From Oenococcus oeni DSM 20252 = AWRIB129 (GTDB lineage: Bacteria > Bacillota > Bacilli > Lactobacillales > Lactobacillaceae): a DNA stretch of 64,000 nt. Location: the NCBI RefSeq assembly GCF_000372485.1, contig NZ_AQVA01000002.1, positions 23,655 to 87,654 on the forward strand. Direction: 5' to 3'. Both the position numbers and the translations under genes were made by a program. The notes beneath the pieces are model-generated. The model was not told the origin of the DNA. It did not search any database and worked only from the letters and a program-made list of their open reading frames with translations. This document shows, piece after piece, positions 16,216 to 24,572 of the stretch. Every line of letters begins with the position of its first letter. Position 1 is the first letter of the stretch.

Positions 16216-17114
16216 TGGAATTTTCATGGATTTCGGAAACGAAGGAACCGGAAAAAGTTCGTTTGTTTCTAAAGGCACGCGGTGTGTCGCATCGAATGTT
16301 TTCACAGATCAAACATTTTGGAGGAAAGATTGTCGTCGAAGGCCGTGAAGTCTTTACGAACGATTACGTTAAGAATGGTGAAAAAATAACAATTTTCATG
16401 CCTCCGGAAAGAGAAAATGTGGAATTGGATGCTGATTTTACCGATCCTTTGAAAGTCGTTTTTGAGGATAAAAACTTCCTGATTGTCGATAAACCGGCTT
16501 TTGTGACTACAGTGCCTGGACATGCCGATCGAAAAACCACTCTTGTTAATATGATCAAGGCTCATTTGATTCAAGAGAAGGCTGATAGTCTTGTTCCACA
16601 TGTCGTTACCCGTTTGGATCGCGATACGAGTGGATTGGTTCTTCTGGCAAAACATAAATTTGCTCATGCTTTACTAAACGATGCTTTGATGGAACACCAT
16701 GATATTGAAAAGTTTTATGTCGCTTTGGTATCCGGCAATTTTCAAGAGGACCATGGCATGATTGATGAACCGATTGGTCGGATAGAGGGTGATTTTATCA
16801 GACGGCAGGTTCGTCAAGATGGAAAAAGGTCGGTCACTGAATACTGGGTTGAGAAACGTTTTGATAATTTTACTCAGCTTCGAATTCAACTGCATACCGG
16901 GCGAACCCATCAAATCCGTGTTCATATGGCCTGGGTCGGACATCCATTAATTGGTGATGTCTTGTATGGGGGGGCACATTCCAAATTAATTTCTCGACAG
17001 GCACTTCATGCTTCGGAGATGATTTTCTTTGATCCTTTTGCAAATAAAAACCAGCACTTCAATGCTGGTTTACCGGACGATATTCAAAGAATCATCGAAG
17101 CTGAAAATTACTGA
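16215..17114 (+). CDS. RluA/RluD-family rRNA pseudouridine synthase
   Basis: 299 aa from ATG 16215, which overlaps the nadK stop and has GGAGACG upstream; a GTG at 16209 is less likely. An S4-like RNA-binding segment covers about residues 10-70 (KVRLFLKARGVSHRMFSQIKHF), and the catalytic domain has HVVTRLDRDTSGLVLLAKH with the active-site Asp in RLDRDTSG near residue 135. HTGRTHQIRVHMAWVGHPLIGD is the other family block. It isomerises uridines in rRNA; the exact site is unknown. Its 3' coding end contains a terminator for the convergent gene. Confidence 0.92.
   Translation: MEFSWISETKEPEKVRLFLKARGVSHRMFSQIKHFGGKIVVEGREVFTNDYVKNGEKITIFMPPERENVELDADFTDPLKVVFEDKNFLIVDKPAFVTTVPGHADRKTTLVNMIKAHLIQEKADSLVPHVVTRLDRDTSGLVLLAKHKFAHALLNDALMEHHDIEKFYVALVSGNFQEDHGMIDEPIGRIEGDFIRRQVRQDGKRSVTEYWVEKRFDNFTQLRIQLHTGRTHQIRVHMAWVGHPLIGDVLYGGAHSKLISRQALHASEMIFFDPFANKNQHFNAGLPDDIQRIIEAENY
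17049..17070 (-). terminator. Terminator of the reverse-strand lactonase, embedded in the pseudouridine synthase gene
   Basis: AACCAGCA (17049-17056) pairs with TGCTGGTT (17063-17070) around a 6-nt loop. Read on the reverse strand it is followed by TTTTTATTT. It lies inside forward-strand coding sequence, 45 bp past the lactonase stop. Confidence 0.75.
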
Positions 17115-18131
17115 TTATTTTTCAAAATAAACACGAACCGCTTCTGGCAGATAAAAATCTTTTTGGATTAAAGTTAGTTTCCCATTTTCGGGATTGATAG
17201 AATAACTTGTGGCGTTATTGGTATTTTGATTGACAGCTACTAGATATTTTCCGTCTGGGCTTACGTTGAAGTCGCGGGGGAAGTCTCCCTCTGTCGATAT
17301 TTGTTGAATTAATTCAACATTTTCTTGATTTTCGGATATTTTAAATACAGCGATTGAATTATACCCTCTGTTTGAGTTGTAGATGAATTTATAATCATTA
17401 GAGAGACGAATGGCAGCAGCACCGTTATGGGCAGTCCAATCTGCTGGAATTGTCGAAACTGTTTTAACGAGCTCGAATTTGCCTTCTTTGTATTTTAGAA
17501 TGGATAATTTCGAAGATAGTTCTCCAAGCAGATAGGCATAATTGCCATCTTTACTGAAGCGTATGTGCCGAGGACCGAAGCCTTTTTCTGTTTTAAAACG
17601 AGTTGGCTGGGATAATTTTCCATCTTTTGATAATTCGAATGTTAATAACTCGTCGCTTCCCAGATCAACAGCTACCAAACGATTATCAGGAGTTAAAGCC
17701 GTGAAATGAATATGCGAGGATTCTTGTTCCGGACGTGGACCACTACCTTCGTTTTTGAATTCATCGCTTTTGATCAATTTTTGACCATCGATTTTATAAA
17801 TAGAGACCAAACCTTTATGATAATTTCCGGTAAAAACTAGTTGCCGTTTTTCATCAACGAATATATAGGCTGGCGAAGATCCGTCTGATATTTGTTCATC
17901 GGTTTTTTTGAATGGAATCGTCGAAGTGTCCCACACTGATACCCCGCCACGTTGATCTTGTTTGTCAACGGCATAAAGCAATCCAGCATTGGAAACAGCA
18001 AAATAGGTTGGAGATCCGATTTCAGCAGTGTTCTTTAAGTTTTTTAGTTCGCCACTATCGGATAGTTCAGCTTCATATAGGCCTTTGGATTCAGATTTTG
18101 TATAAGTTCCAAATAGTAATTTGTAGCTCAT
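17115..18131 (-). CDS. Lactonase family beta-propeller protein (6-phosphogluconolactonase-like)
   Basis: 338 aa from ATG 18131, which has AAGGAAA 6 nt upstream; the longer frame starting 8 codons earlier has no such site. The protein consists of repeated propeller blades with motifs such as GSPTYFAVSNAGLLYAVD, GPRHIRFSKDGNYAYLLGE, AAIRLSNDYKFIYNSNRG and FNVSPDGKYLVAVNQ. This is the YkgB/Pgl type of 7-bladed lactonase that hydrolyses 6-phosphogluconolactone in the oxidative pentose phosphate route, which is central to heterofermentative lactic acid bacteria. The stop codons of this gene and the convergent gene are adjacent with no gap. Confidence 0.88.
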   Translation of the reverse strand: MSYKLLFGTYTKSESKGLYEAELSDSGELKNLKNTAEIGSPTYFAVSNAGLLYAVDKQDQRGGVSVWDTSTIPFKKTDEQISDGSSPAYIFVDEKRQLVFTGNYHKGLVSIYKIDGQKLIKSDEFKNEGSGPRPEQESSHIHFTALTPDNRLVAVDLGSDELLTFELSKDGKLSQPTRFKTEKGFGPRHIRFSKDGNYAYLLGELSSKLSILKYKEGKFELVKTVSTIPADWTAHNGAAAIRLSNDYKFIYNSNRGYNSIAVFKISENQENVELIQQISTEGDFPRDFNVSPDGKYLVAVNQNTNNATSYSINPENGKLTLIQKDFYLPEAVRVYFEK

Positions 18132-18171
18132 TATTTTTCCTTTCTTGTTACACAACTATTATCAATCATGA

Positions 18172-18186
18172 TAGAGTAAAAGAGCA
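18172..18186 (+). promoter_or_regulatory. Candidate extended -10 of the AI-2E-type permease gene (near-leaderless)
   Basis: TG (18169-18170), one base, then TAGAGT (18172-18177). The ATG is 9 nt further, so the 5' UTR would be about 3 nt. No Shine-Dalgarno sequence is visible. Confidence 0.45.
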
Positions 18187-19335
18187 ATGCGATTTAATAA
18201 AAAGGAAGCCGACCAACAAAAAACTTGGCTGGAACGTTGGGTTTTTAATAATCGCTTGGTTTCAGTTCTTTTAGTGATCATTCTTCTTCTTTTGACGATC
18301 TACCTGCTTCATAAGACGAGTTTTATTTTTGAACCGATTAAGGCACTTTTTTCTGCAGTTGGTGCACCGGTTATTACGGCTGGCATTTTTTATTATCTGC
18401 TTATTCCATCGGTTAATTGGGCTCATGACAAATTTCATTTGTCCAAGCAATTGATTGTTTTAATTATTTTTCTGTTTGTGGCTTTGTTTTTGGTATTGTT
18501 CGTGGTCTATATCGCACCAATTATTCGCGATAATTTCATTGTCTTTTTTAAACATTGGCCTGATTATTATTCTCATTGGTCAAAGAGATTGCAGGTATGG
18601 CTTAGCTATCCAGGTTTAAAACCGATTAAAAATTGGGTATTAGATACGAATAATAATTTCAATAAAACGATTATTAATTGGTCGAAAAATTATTTAACTA
18701 ACGGCATTGCCGGAGTTGGCAAAATAACTCGAGTAATTACAATGATTGTAATTACTTTAATTACTTTTCCTTTTATTCTTTATTACATGCTAAAAGACGG
18801 TGATCAGCTACCGCGTTATATTTCACAGTTTTTCCCAGCCCGCACGCGACCAAGTTTATTGGAAGTCCTTCACGAAATTAATAAACAGATTTCGGATTAT
18901 CTGCGTGGACAAATTTTAACTGCGGTTGCTGTTTCGATTATGTTTATGATCGGTTTTTCTATTATTGGTCTGCCATATGGAATTTGGATTGGTTTATTGG
19001 CCGGGCCCCTAAATCTGATTCCTTATTTGGGCTCTTTTCTAGTGATGGTGCCTGCCATAATTATTGCTTTGTTCGGTGGAATCCATCTCGTGATTGCTGT
19101 TTTAATTGTTTTCGTTATTGAGCAGACATTGGAATCGCGTTTAATCCATCCGAAAATTATGGGTGCCTCGATGAATATCCATCCGATTACCGTTTTGGTT
19201 ATTTTACTGGGTGCTGGAGAAATGTTCGGTTTACTTGGAGTTGCCTTTGGAATCCCTGCTTATGCTGTTTTAAAAGTATTAATCGGCAGAAGTTACCATT
19301 GGTGGAGAGAAAATTCGGAGTTGTTTAAAGGATGA
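18187..19335 (+). CDS. AI-2E family transporter / PerM-like permease
   Basis: 382 aa with about 8 membrane segments. Features of the family are the PVITAGIFYYLLIPSVNWAHDKFHLSK block near residue 65, the central amphipathic LLEVLHEINKQISDYLRGQI near 230, and FGLLGVAFGIPAYAVLKVL at the C-terminus. Members include TqsA (autoinducer export) and several ion/proton antiporters, so the substrate is unknown. It ends in an ATGA overlap with trmL, suggesting a two-gene unit. Confidence 0.87.
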   Translation: MRFNKKEADQQKTWLERWVFNNRLVSVLLVIILLLLTIYLLHKTSFIFEPIKALFSAVGAPVITAGIFYYLLIPSVNWAHDKFHLSKQLIVLIIFLFVALFLVLFVVYIAPIIRDNFIVFFKHWPDYYSHWSKRLQVWLSYPGLKPIKNWVLDTNNNFNKTIINWSKNYLTNGIAGVGKITRVITMIVITLITFPFILYYMLKDGDQLPRYISQFFPARTRPSLLEVLHEINKQISDYLRGQILTAVAVSIMFMIGFSIIGLPYGIWIGLLAGPLNLIPYLGSFLVMVPAIIIALFGGIHLVIAVLIVFVIEQTLESRLIHPKIMGASMNIHPITVLVILLGAGEMFGLLGVAFGIPAYAVLKVLIGRSYHWWRENSELFKG

Positions 19336-19838
19336 ATCATATTGTTTTGTTTGAACCTTCAATGCCTGCTAATACAGGCAATATAGCTAGAACCGCTACG
19401 GCGATTAATGCACGATTGCATTTGATCAAACCGCTTGGTTTTGATTTGGATGATAAAAAAGTAATTCGGGCTGGCTTGGATTATTGGAGCAATGTTGATT
19501 TAGTGATCCATGAAAATTTACCTGAGTTTTTGAAAACAATTGGCAATGGAAAACTTTTTCTTGTTTCTAAATATGCAAAAATTTCTTACGATCAGGCTGA
19601 TTTTTCAAACACATCTGTAGATCAATACTTTCTTTTTGGGAACGAAGCTTATGGTCTTCCAGAGGTATTTATGCGAAAAAATCCCGAAAAGGCAATTCGA
19701 ATTCCTCAAAATGATCAGCATGTTCGCTCTTTGAATTTAAGTAATTCGGTCGCAATTGTCCTTTATGAGGCAATGCGTCAGCAAAATTTTCATGGGCTTG
19801 AACGTATTCACGAATATGATCAAGACAAGTTAAAGTAA
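19332..19838 (+). CDS. trmL: tRNA (cytidine(34)/uridine(34)-2'-O)-methyltransferase
   Basis: 168 aa SPOUT methyltransferase. Signatures: IVLFEPSMPANTGNIARTATAINARLHLIKPLGFDL at the N-terminus, YFLFGNEAYGLPEVF near residue 100, and IPQNDQHVRSLNLSNSVAIVLYEAMRQ, which forms the knotted AdoMet site. It methylates the wobble nucleotide of tRNA-Leu isoacceptors. Start overlaps the previous stop by ATGA. Confidence 0.95.
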   Translation: MNHIVLFEPSMPANTGNIARTATAINARLHLIKPLGFDLDDKKVIRAGLDYWSNVDLVIHENLPEFLKTIGNGKLFLVSKYAKISYDQADFSNTSVDQYFLFGNEAYGLPEVFMRKNPEKAIRIPQNDQHVRSLNLSNSVAIVLYEAMRQQNFHGLERIHEYDQDKLK

Positions 19839-19856
19839 TACTTAAGGTATTTTTAT
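19837..19856 (+). terminator. Weak hairpin after trmL
   Basis: AATAC (19837-19841) and GTATT (19847-19851) form a short 5-bp stem followed by TTTT. It is too weak to be certain. Confidence 0.35.
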
Positions 19857-19892
19857 CTGACCGTTTTTTTTTATAGACTTAATGCTGGATAA

Positions 19893-22256
19893 ATGGCAAC
19901 ACGACGTAGAAGAAAAACTAAAAAAACACAAAAAATAAATTCAAAAACTATTTTGATATTGGTTATCGACGCTCTCTTTGTTTTGGGAATTTTCCGTTTG
20001 GGAATTGTTGGCAATTTTTTTGCCAATATTTATAAATATGTTTTTGGTAATTTTTTTGTGATTTTTATTTTATTGATCGCTTTCTTTTTGAACTACTGGC
20101 TCCTGTACAAAAAACTGCCGAAGATTCCAACAAGAATTATTGTCGGAATCATTTTCTTGGCATTGCCTTTTCTGGCGATTAGTTCATTGTTTTTTGCTGC
20201 CGATCTGAAAAGTGGCAGCAATCTTTTAAGGCAATTATTTAAAGTTACTGCCAACGATATGAGCCATAATCGTTCTCAAACAAATGTTGGAGGTGGTCTA
20301 ATTGGTGCTCTGCTGTATTTGTCCCTTTCTCAAATGATCTCCAATGTTGGTGTTTGGATTGTTTCGATTTTGTCTGCTGTCTTTGGGATTTTTCGATTAT
20401 TAGACAAGTCAGTTCTATCTTCAATCTCCAAAACGACTCAATTCTGTCGGGAGAAAGTATCAAAAATTAAGGACAATCGAGCAAATAAAGTCAAGGATCC
20501 TCAATCTAATAATTTCTTAAAGAAATATTTTCAGGGCGATGATTCAAAAGAAGAAAGCAGACCGGTTTCCAATGTGGCGACAAGGACGGAAGAGGTTCAA
20601 CCAAAGATTCGTTGGAATCAAGTTGATAGTGGAAACGATGTTGATCGAGGTACTCGTCAGAGTACAAATTTCGCTACTGATAATTCCTTAAATAACTCAA
20701 CTCAAAATTCAGGAATTGCCAATCCCTCGAACGCCCCAACTGATTTTGACGATAATATTTCTAAGGAAATCGGCGATGATCAGGTTATCGATTCAATTGA
20801 AACTGTTGATAATCCAGATTATAAAATACCTCCATTTTCGGTTTTATCGCATATCCAAATCGTTGATCAAACCAGTGAGTACAAGCAGTTAACGAAAAAA
20901 TCCCAGATTGTTCGCGATACTTTAAAATCCTTCAATATCGAGACGGAAGTAAGTTCGGTTAGTTTGGGACCAACTGTCACTCAATATGAGTTAAAGCCGG
21001 CCCGCGGTGTTAAGGTTTCAACGATTGCCAACCGAGCCGATGATCTCGCATTGGCTTTATCAGCCAAATCAATTCGTATCGAAGCACCGATTCCGGGAAA
21101 ACCATTCGTGGGAGTCGAGGTGCCCAATGAAGTTCAAGCAACGGTTGGTTTCTCGGATATTATCGAACATTCGCAGTTTAATCCAAAACATCCGTTGACT
21201 GTTCCTCTTGGACGCGATGTTAATAATGACGTTGTTTCTGCTGATTTATCGGCAATGCCACATCTTTTAATCGCCGGAGCAACCGGTTCAGGAAAATCAG
21301 TCGCGATTAATGGAATTATCAGCTCGCTTTTGATGCGCTTAAAACCAAATGAAGTCAAGTTAATGATGGTCGATCCGAAAAGAGTCGAGTTGTCAATGTA
21401 TAACGACTTACCGCATTTATTGGCACCGGTGATTTCCGAACCGCGAAAGGCCGCACGCGGTTTACAAAAAGCCGTGAAAGAAATGGAAAGGCGTTATGAA
21501 TTATTTGCCGATCACGGGGTGCGGAATATTGACGGCTGGAATAAAAAAGTACTCGACTACAATAAAATAAAAGGGCATGCAATGCCGAAAATGCCCTATA
21601 TCGTCATTATTGTTGACGAGCTGGCTGATCTGATGATGACGGCCAAAAGTGATGTTGAAACGGCAATTGTGCGTATTGCTCAAATGGGGCGAGCAGCCGG
21701 TGTCCATTTGATTTTGGCTACTCAACGTCCCTCAGTCGACGTCATTACCGGTTTGATTAAAGCAAATGTTCCTTCGAGAATTGCCTTTGCCGTTTCTTCA
21801 GGGATCGACAGTCGCACGATTCTCGACCAAAATGGAGCCGAAAAATTGCTCGGAAAGGGAGATATGCTTTTTGCGCCTGTTGGCAAAGAACCTATACGAA
21901 TTCAAGGGGCTTTTATTCCGGACCGGGATGTCGAAACTATTACCAACTATATCCGAGAAGAATCGTCGGCTCAATATGCTTCGAGCATGTTGGTAGAAGA
22001 CGGTGAATTGGGCGATAATTCAAGTGAAGAAACTGGGGCGAACGGGGAACCAGTGGATGATTTATTCAACGAGGCATCCGATTTTGTTATTCAGCAGAAA
22101 AAAGCTTCGACTAGTTTATTGCAGCGTCGTTTTCGGATTGGTTATAACCGGGCTGCTCGCATTATTGACGATTTGGAAGCCGCTGGAATTGTTGGCCCGC
22201 AAGATGGAAGCCGGCCACGAGAAGTTTTGGTTTCTGATAAGAAAAACAATGATTGA
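19893..22256 (+). CDS. ftsK: DNA translocase FtsK/SpoIIIE
   Basis: 787 aa. The N-terminus is basic, followed by about four membrane segments (residues 20-175), a charged Asn/Asp-rich linker (to about 310), the alpha-beta motor and a C-terminal gamma domain. Walker A is GATGSGKSVAINGI near residue 470 and Walker B is YIVIIVDELADLMM near 570. The winged-helix gamma domain SLLQRRFRIGYNRAARIIDDLEAAGIVG reads KOPS-type polarity sequences. It moves chromosome termini through the closing septum. It stands 55 bp after trmL and ends with a strong terminator. Confidence 0.96.
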   Translation: MATRRRRKTKKTQKINSKTILILVIDALFVLGIFRLGIVGNFFANIYKYVFGNFFVIFILLIAFFLNYWLLYKKLPKIPTRIIVGIIFLALPFLAISSLFFAADLKSGSNLLRQLFKVTANDMSHNRSQTNVGGGLIGALLYLSLSQMISNVGVWIVSILSAVFGIFRLLDKSVLSSISKTTQFCREKVSKIKDNRANKVKDPQSNNFLKKYFQGDDSKEESRPVSNVATRTEEVQPKIRWNQVDSGNDVDRGTRQSTNFATDNSLNNSTQNSGIANPSNAPTDFDDNISKEIGDDQVIDSIETVDNPDYKIPPFSVLSHIQIVDQTSEYKQLTKKSQIVRDTLKSFNIETEVSSVSLGPTVTQYELKPARGVKVSTIANRADDLALALSAKSIRIEAPIPGKPFVGVEVPNEVQATVGFSDIIEHSQFNPKHPLTVPLGRDVNNDVVSADLSAMPHLLIAGATGSGKSVAINGIISSLLMRLKPNEVKLMMVDPKRVELSMYNDLPHLLAPVISEPRKAARGLQKAVKEMERRYELFADHGVRNIDGWNKKVLDYNKIKGHAMPKMPYIVIIVDELADLMMTAKSDVETAIVRIAQMGRAAGVHLILATQRPSVDVITGLIKANVPSRIAFAVSSGIDSRTILDQNGAEKLLGKGDMLFAPVGKEPIRIQGAFIPDRDVETITNYIREESSAQYASSMLVEDGELGDNSSEETGANGEPVDDLFNEASDFVIQQKKASTSLLQRRFRIGYNRAARIIDDLEAAGIVGPQDGSRPREVLVSDKKNND

Positions 22257-22263
22257 ATTAAGC

Positions 22264-22297
22264 AAGCAGATCTATTTACGGATCTGCTTTTATTTTT
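22264..22297 (+). terminator. Rho-independent terminator of ftsK
   Basis: AAGCAGATC (22264-22272) / GATCTGCTT (22281-22289) with an 8-nt loop, followed by a T-rich tract. Confidence 0.92.
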
Positions 22298-22339
22298 AAT
22301 TATTTCCAATCCTAATTAGCATGATTTCTTTTTTTAACG

Positions 22340-22350
22340 TATCCTAATAA
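22340..22350 (+). promoter_or_regulatory. Candidate promoter of the DUF3397 gene (leaderless)
   Basis: TTAGCA (22316-22321), 18 bp, TATCCT (22340-22345). The ATGATG start lies 5-8 nt after the -10, and there is no Shine-Dalgarno sequence. Confidence 0.45.
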
Positions 22351-22707
22351 ATGATGTTTTACTTGTCTATATTTTTCTGGTGCATCTCGATATTGTCTTG
22401 GTTTGCTTTGCAATTTTTTGCAAAGCAATACCAGATTAGCGATATGCCGTTCTGGGATTGGCTGATTCCAGCTGATTTTTTTCTTGTAATTGTTTTAATC
22501 GATCGTTACCTGGCTTTTAACTTTCAATATATTGCAATTTCTTTTTGGTTGCTGATCTGGCTGTTAATTGTAACTTTACTGATCTTCAAATCGGACGACC
22601 AACATAGCTTAAAGGCTTTTTGGCTTTGGTTTATTAATTTAACCGGCGTACTTCTATTAATCGAATTAGCTGCGCTTATCGTATACATATTCTTTATCAA
22701 ACACTGA
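22351..22707 (+). CDS. DUF3397 family membrane protein
   Basis: 118 aa with four hydrophobic membrane segments and almost no soluble part. Position just before mraZ, length and composition match DUF3397, a membrane protein family that precedes mraZ in many lactobacilli. Function is unknown. It has its own promoter and is separated from mraZ by a terminator that starts within its last codons. Confidence 0.75.
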   Translation: MMFYLSIFFWCISILSWFALQFFAKQYQISDMPFWDWLIPADFFLVIVLIDRYLAFNFQYIAISFWLLIWLLIVTLLIFKSDDQHSLKAFWLWFINLTGVLLLIELAALIVYIFFIKH

Positions 22708-22732
22708 ACCGGTTCTAAGGAACCGGTTTTTT
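22707..22732 (+). terminator. Terminator between the DUF3397 gene and mraZ
   Basis: AACCGGTTC (22707-22715) / GAACCGGTT (22720-22728) with a TAAG loop, followed by T residues. Confidence 0.88.
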
Positions 22733-22745
22733 ATTGCTTTTTTCT

Positions 22746-22788
22746 GTGGATAAGTGGTGAATAAGTGGAAAAAAGTGGGGGAAAGTGG
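22746..22788 (+). promoter_or_regulatory. MraZ operator array upstream of mraZ
   Basis: GTGG repeats begin at 22746, 22754, 22765, 22775 and 22785. The last four lie in AAGTGG units with 10-11 bp spacing, so they fall on one helix face. MraZ is known to bind tandem TGG-containing repeats spaced by one helical turn ahead of its own gene. A possible promoter (TTGCTT at 22734-22739, GAATAA at 22759-22764) overlaps the array, so it is consistent with autorepression of the division cluster. Confidence 0.75.
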
Positions 22789-22825
22789 TAAATTTATGAA
22801 TGAGCTTGAAAGGAGGATTAGACGC

Positions 22826-23257
22826 ATGTTTATGGGCGAGTATCAACATACGCTGGACGACAAGTCCCGTTTAATCATCCCGGCTAAGTTTAGAAATCAA
22901 TTGGGTGATACCTTTGTCGTCACTCGTTGGATGGAACACTCCTTATTCGCTTTTCCTAAAGACGAATGGGATAAATTTGAAGAAAAATTGAATAAACTTC
23001 CTTTTGGGGCCAAAGATGCCCGCGCTTTTCGTCGCTTCGTGCTCGCTGGGGCAATTGAATCAGATTTTGACAAGCAGGGAAGAATAATTATTCCTACGGT
23101 ATTGAAAGAACACGCGCAGCTGAAGAAAAACGTCGTAATTACCGGTTCAGGCAATGGTTTTGAAATTTGGAGCAAGGACAACTGGGAAGAATATACAGCT
23201 GGTACGGCCGAGAATTTTGATCAGATTGCCGAGGAATTAACGGACTTCGACCTATGA
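22826..23257 (+). CDS. mraZ: Transcriptional regulator MraZ
   Basis: 143 aa from ATG 22826, preceded by a perfect AGGAGG (22811-22816). The protein starts MFMGEYQHTLDDKSRLIIPAKFR, the family N-terminus; the longer upstream frame runs through the operator repeats and is not coding. It has two AbrB-like halves, each with a DxxGR/DxKSR motif (second: DFDKQGRIIIPTVL). MraZ binds DNA as a ring-shaped oligomer and represses the division and cell-wall operon. Overlaps rsmH by ATGA. Confidence 0.95.
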   Translation: MFMGEYQHTLDDKSRLIIPAKFRNQLGDTFVVTRWMEHSLFAFPKDEWDKFEEKLNKLPFGAKDARAFRRFVLAGAIESDFDKQGRIIIPTVLKEHAQLKKNVVITGSGNGFEIWSKDNWEEYTAGTAENFDQIAEELTDFDL

Positions 23258-24198
23258 CCGCAGATTATGGACACGTTACAGTTTTTCTGCGACAGGCAGT
23301 AGAAAATCTGGCCGTAAAAACTAATGGAATTTATGTCGATGCGACGCTTGGAGGCGGAGGCCATACTGATTTGTTGCTGAAGAAAGCACTTCACGGACAT
23401 GTTTACAGCTTCGATCAAGATGAAAACGCGATTGATTTCAATAAAAAGCGTTTTTCAAAAGAGATATCTGAAGGGCGCCTTAGTTTGATTCATTCAAATT
23501 TTCAGAATCTAATCAAGGAATTAAATTTACTGAAGGTTTTTGCGATAGATGGTATTGTATTTGATCTTGGTGTCAGTTCCCCTCAGTTCGATGATGAAAA
23601 ACGCGGTTTTAGTTATCGTAGCGATGCCCGTCTGGATATGCGGATGGATCAAAGTCAAAGCCTTGATGCCTATCAAATTGTTAATACTTGGGAATATAAA
23701 GATCTTGCTTCAATTATTAATCGCTATGGTGAAGAAAAATTTGCGAGTTCAATCGCGAGAAAAATTATCAAACGAAGAGAAGTTCAACCAATCATAACCA
23801 CCGAAGAACTCGTCGAAACGATTAAAGAAGCTTTGCCCGACAAAATTCTGCATAAAAAAGGCCACCCGGCTAAAAAAACTTTTCAAGCAATTAGAATTGC
23901 TGTCAATGATGAATTGAATGTTTTACAAGAAGCTCTCAAACAGGCCAGTCAATTGCTTAACAGTGGAGGCAGAATTTCGGTAATTACTTTTCAATCACTG
24001 GAAGATCGGATTGTTAAACATTTTTTCAATCAATTGGCAACCAAAAACCAACTTCCAAGCAAACTTCCAGTACCGGATAAGTTTATTCAAGAAGAATTCA
24101 AGTTGCTGACAAAACATCCGATTATACCTTCCGTAGAAGAAATAGAAGAAAACCATCGCGCTCACAGCGCTAAACTTCGAGTTTTGGAGAAAAACTAA
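23254..24198 (+). CDS. rsmH: 16S rRNA (cytosine(1402)-N4)-methyltransferase
   Basis: 314 aa. AdoMet-binding motif VDATLGGGGHTDLLL near residue 30; FDLGVSSPQFDDEKRGFSYRSDARLDMRMD near residue 105; KKTFQAIRIAVNDELNVL near 210; ISVITFQSLEDRIVKHFF near 245. It methylates C1402 in the ribosomal P site. Second gene of the division cluster, overlapping mraZ and ftsL. Confidence 0.97.
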   Translation: MTADYGHVTVFLRQAVENLAVKTNGIYVDATLGGGGHTDLLLKKALHGHVYSFDQDENAIDFNKKRFSKEISEGRLSLIHSNFQNLIKELNLLKVFAIDGIVFDLGVSSPQFDDEKRGFSYRSDARLDMRMDQSQSLDAYQIVNTWEYKDLASIINRYGEEKFASSIARKIIKRREVQPIITTEELVETIKEALPDKILHKKGHPAKKTFQAIRIAVNDELNVLQEALKQASQLLNSGGRISVITFQSLEDRIVKHFFNQLATKNQLPSKLPVPDKFIQEEFKLLTKHPIIPSVEEIEENHRAHSAKLRVLEKN

Positions 24199-24572
24199 TG
24201 GCACAAAATACACCGTCAATTACATATCGAAAATTAAAAGACGATCGTCCGTCCTTAACGGTAGTTCCGCCAAAAACCAAGCAGCAGACTTTTAAAAAGG
24301 CTCGCTGGTCTTTGAATGATTATATTTTTGTATTTATAATCTCGGCACTTGTCGGAGCAGTGATGTTTGCCAGCCTTCTTCTTTCCAATGCAACTACCAG
24401 CGTTAATAATCAACTGGAAACGGCCAGCAGCCAAATCACCAAATTAAAAAGTGAAAATGACAAATCAAAACAAAAAATTACTCAAATGACCAGTTTGTCT
24501 GCCTTAAAAAGTTTTGCAAAAAAGAATGGTATGACAATGAATTCGGAAAACGTACAAAATATTGATAAATAG
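24198..24572 (+). CDS. ftsL: Cell division protein FtsL
   Basis: 124 aa bitopic membrane protein: basic N-terminal cytoplasmic part (about 40 residues), one membrane segment (YIFVFIISALVGAVMFASLLL), then an extracellular heptad-rich coiled coil (NNQLETASSQITKLKSENDKSKQKI). It acts with DivIB and DivIC in activating septal wall synthesis. Assigned by topology and by its fixed position between rsmH and the penicillin-binding protein gene; sequence conservation in this family is low. Confidence 0.88.
   Translation: MAQNTPSITYRKLKDDRPSLTVVPPKTKQQTFKKARWSLNDYIFVFIISALVGAVMFASLLLSNATTSVNNQLETASSQITKLKSENDKSKQKITQMTSLSALKSFAKKNGMTMNSENVQNIDK

Noticed and set aside
22754-22825. N-terminal extension of mraZ
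   Set aside because: It runs through the GTGG operator repeats, and MraZ proteins begin MFMGEY; AGGAGG precedes the later ATG.
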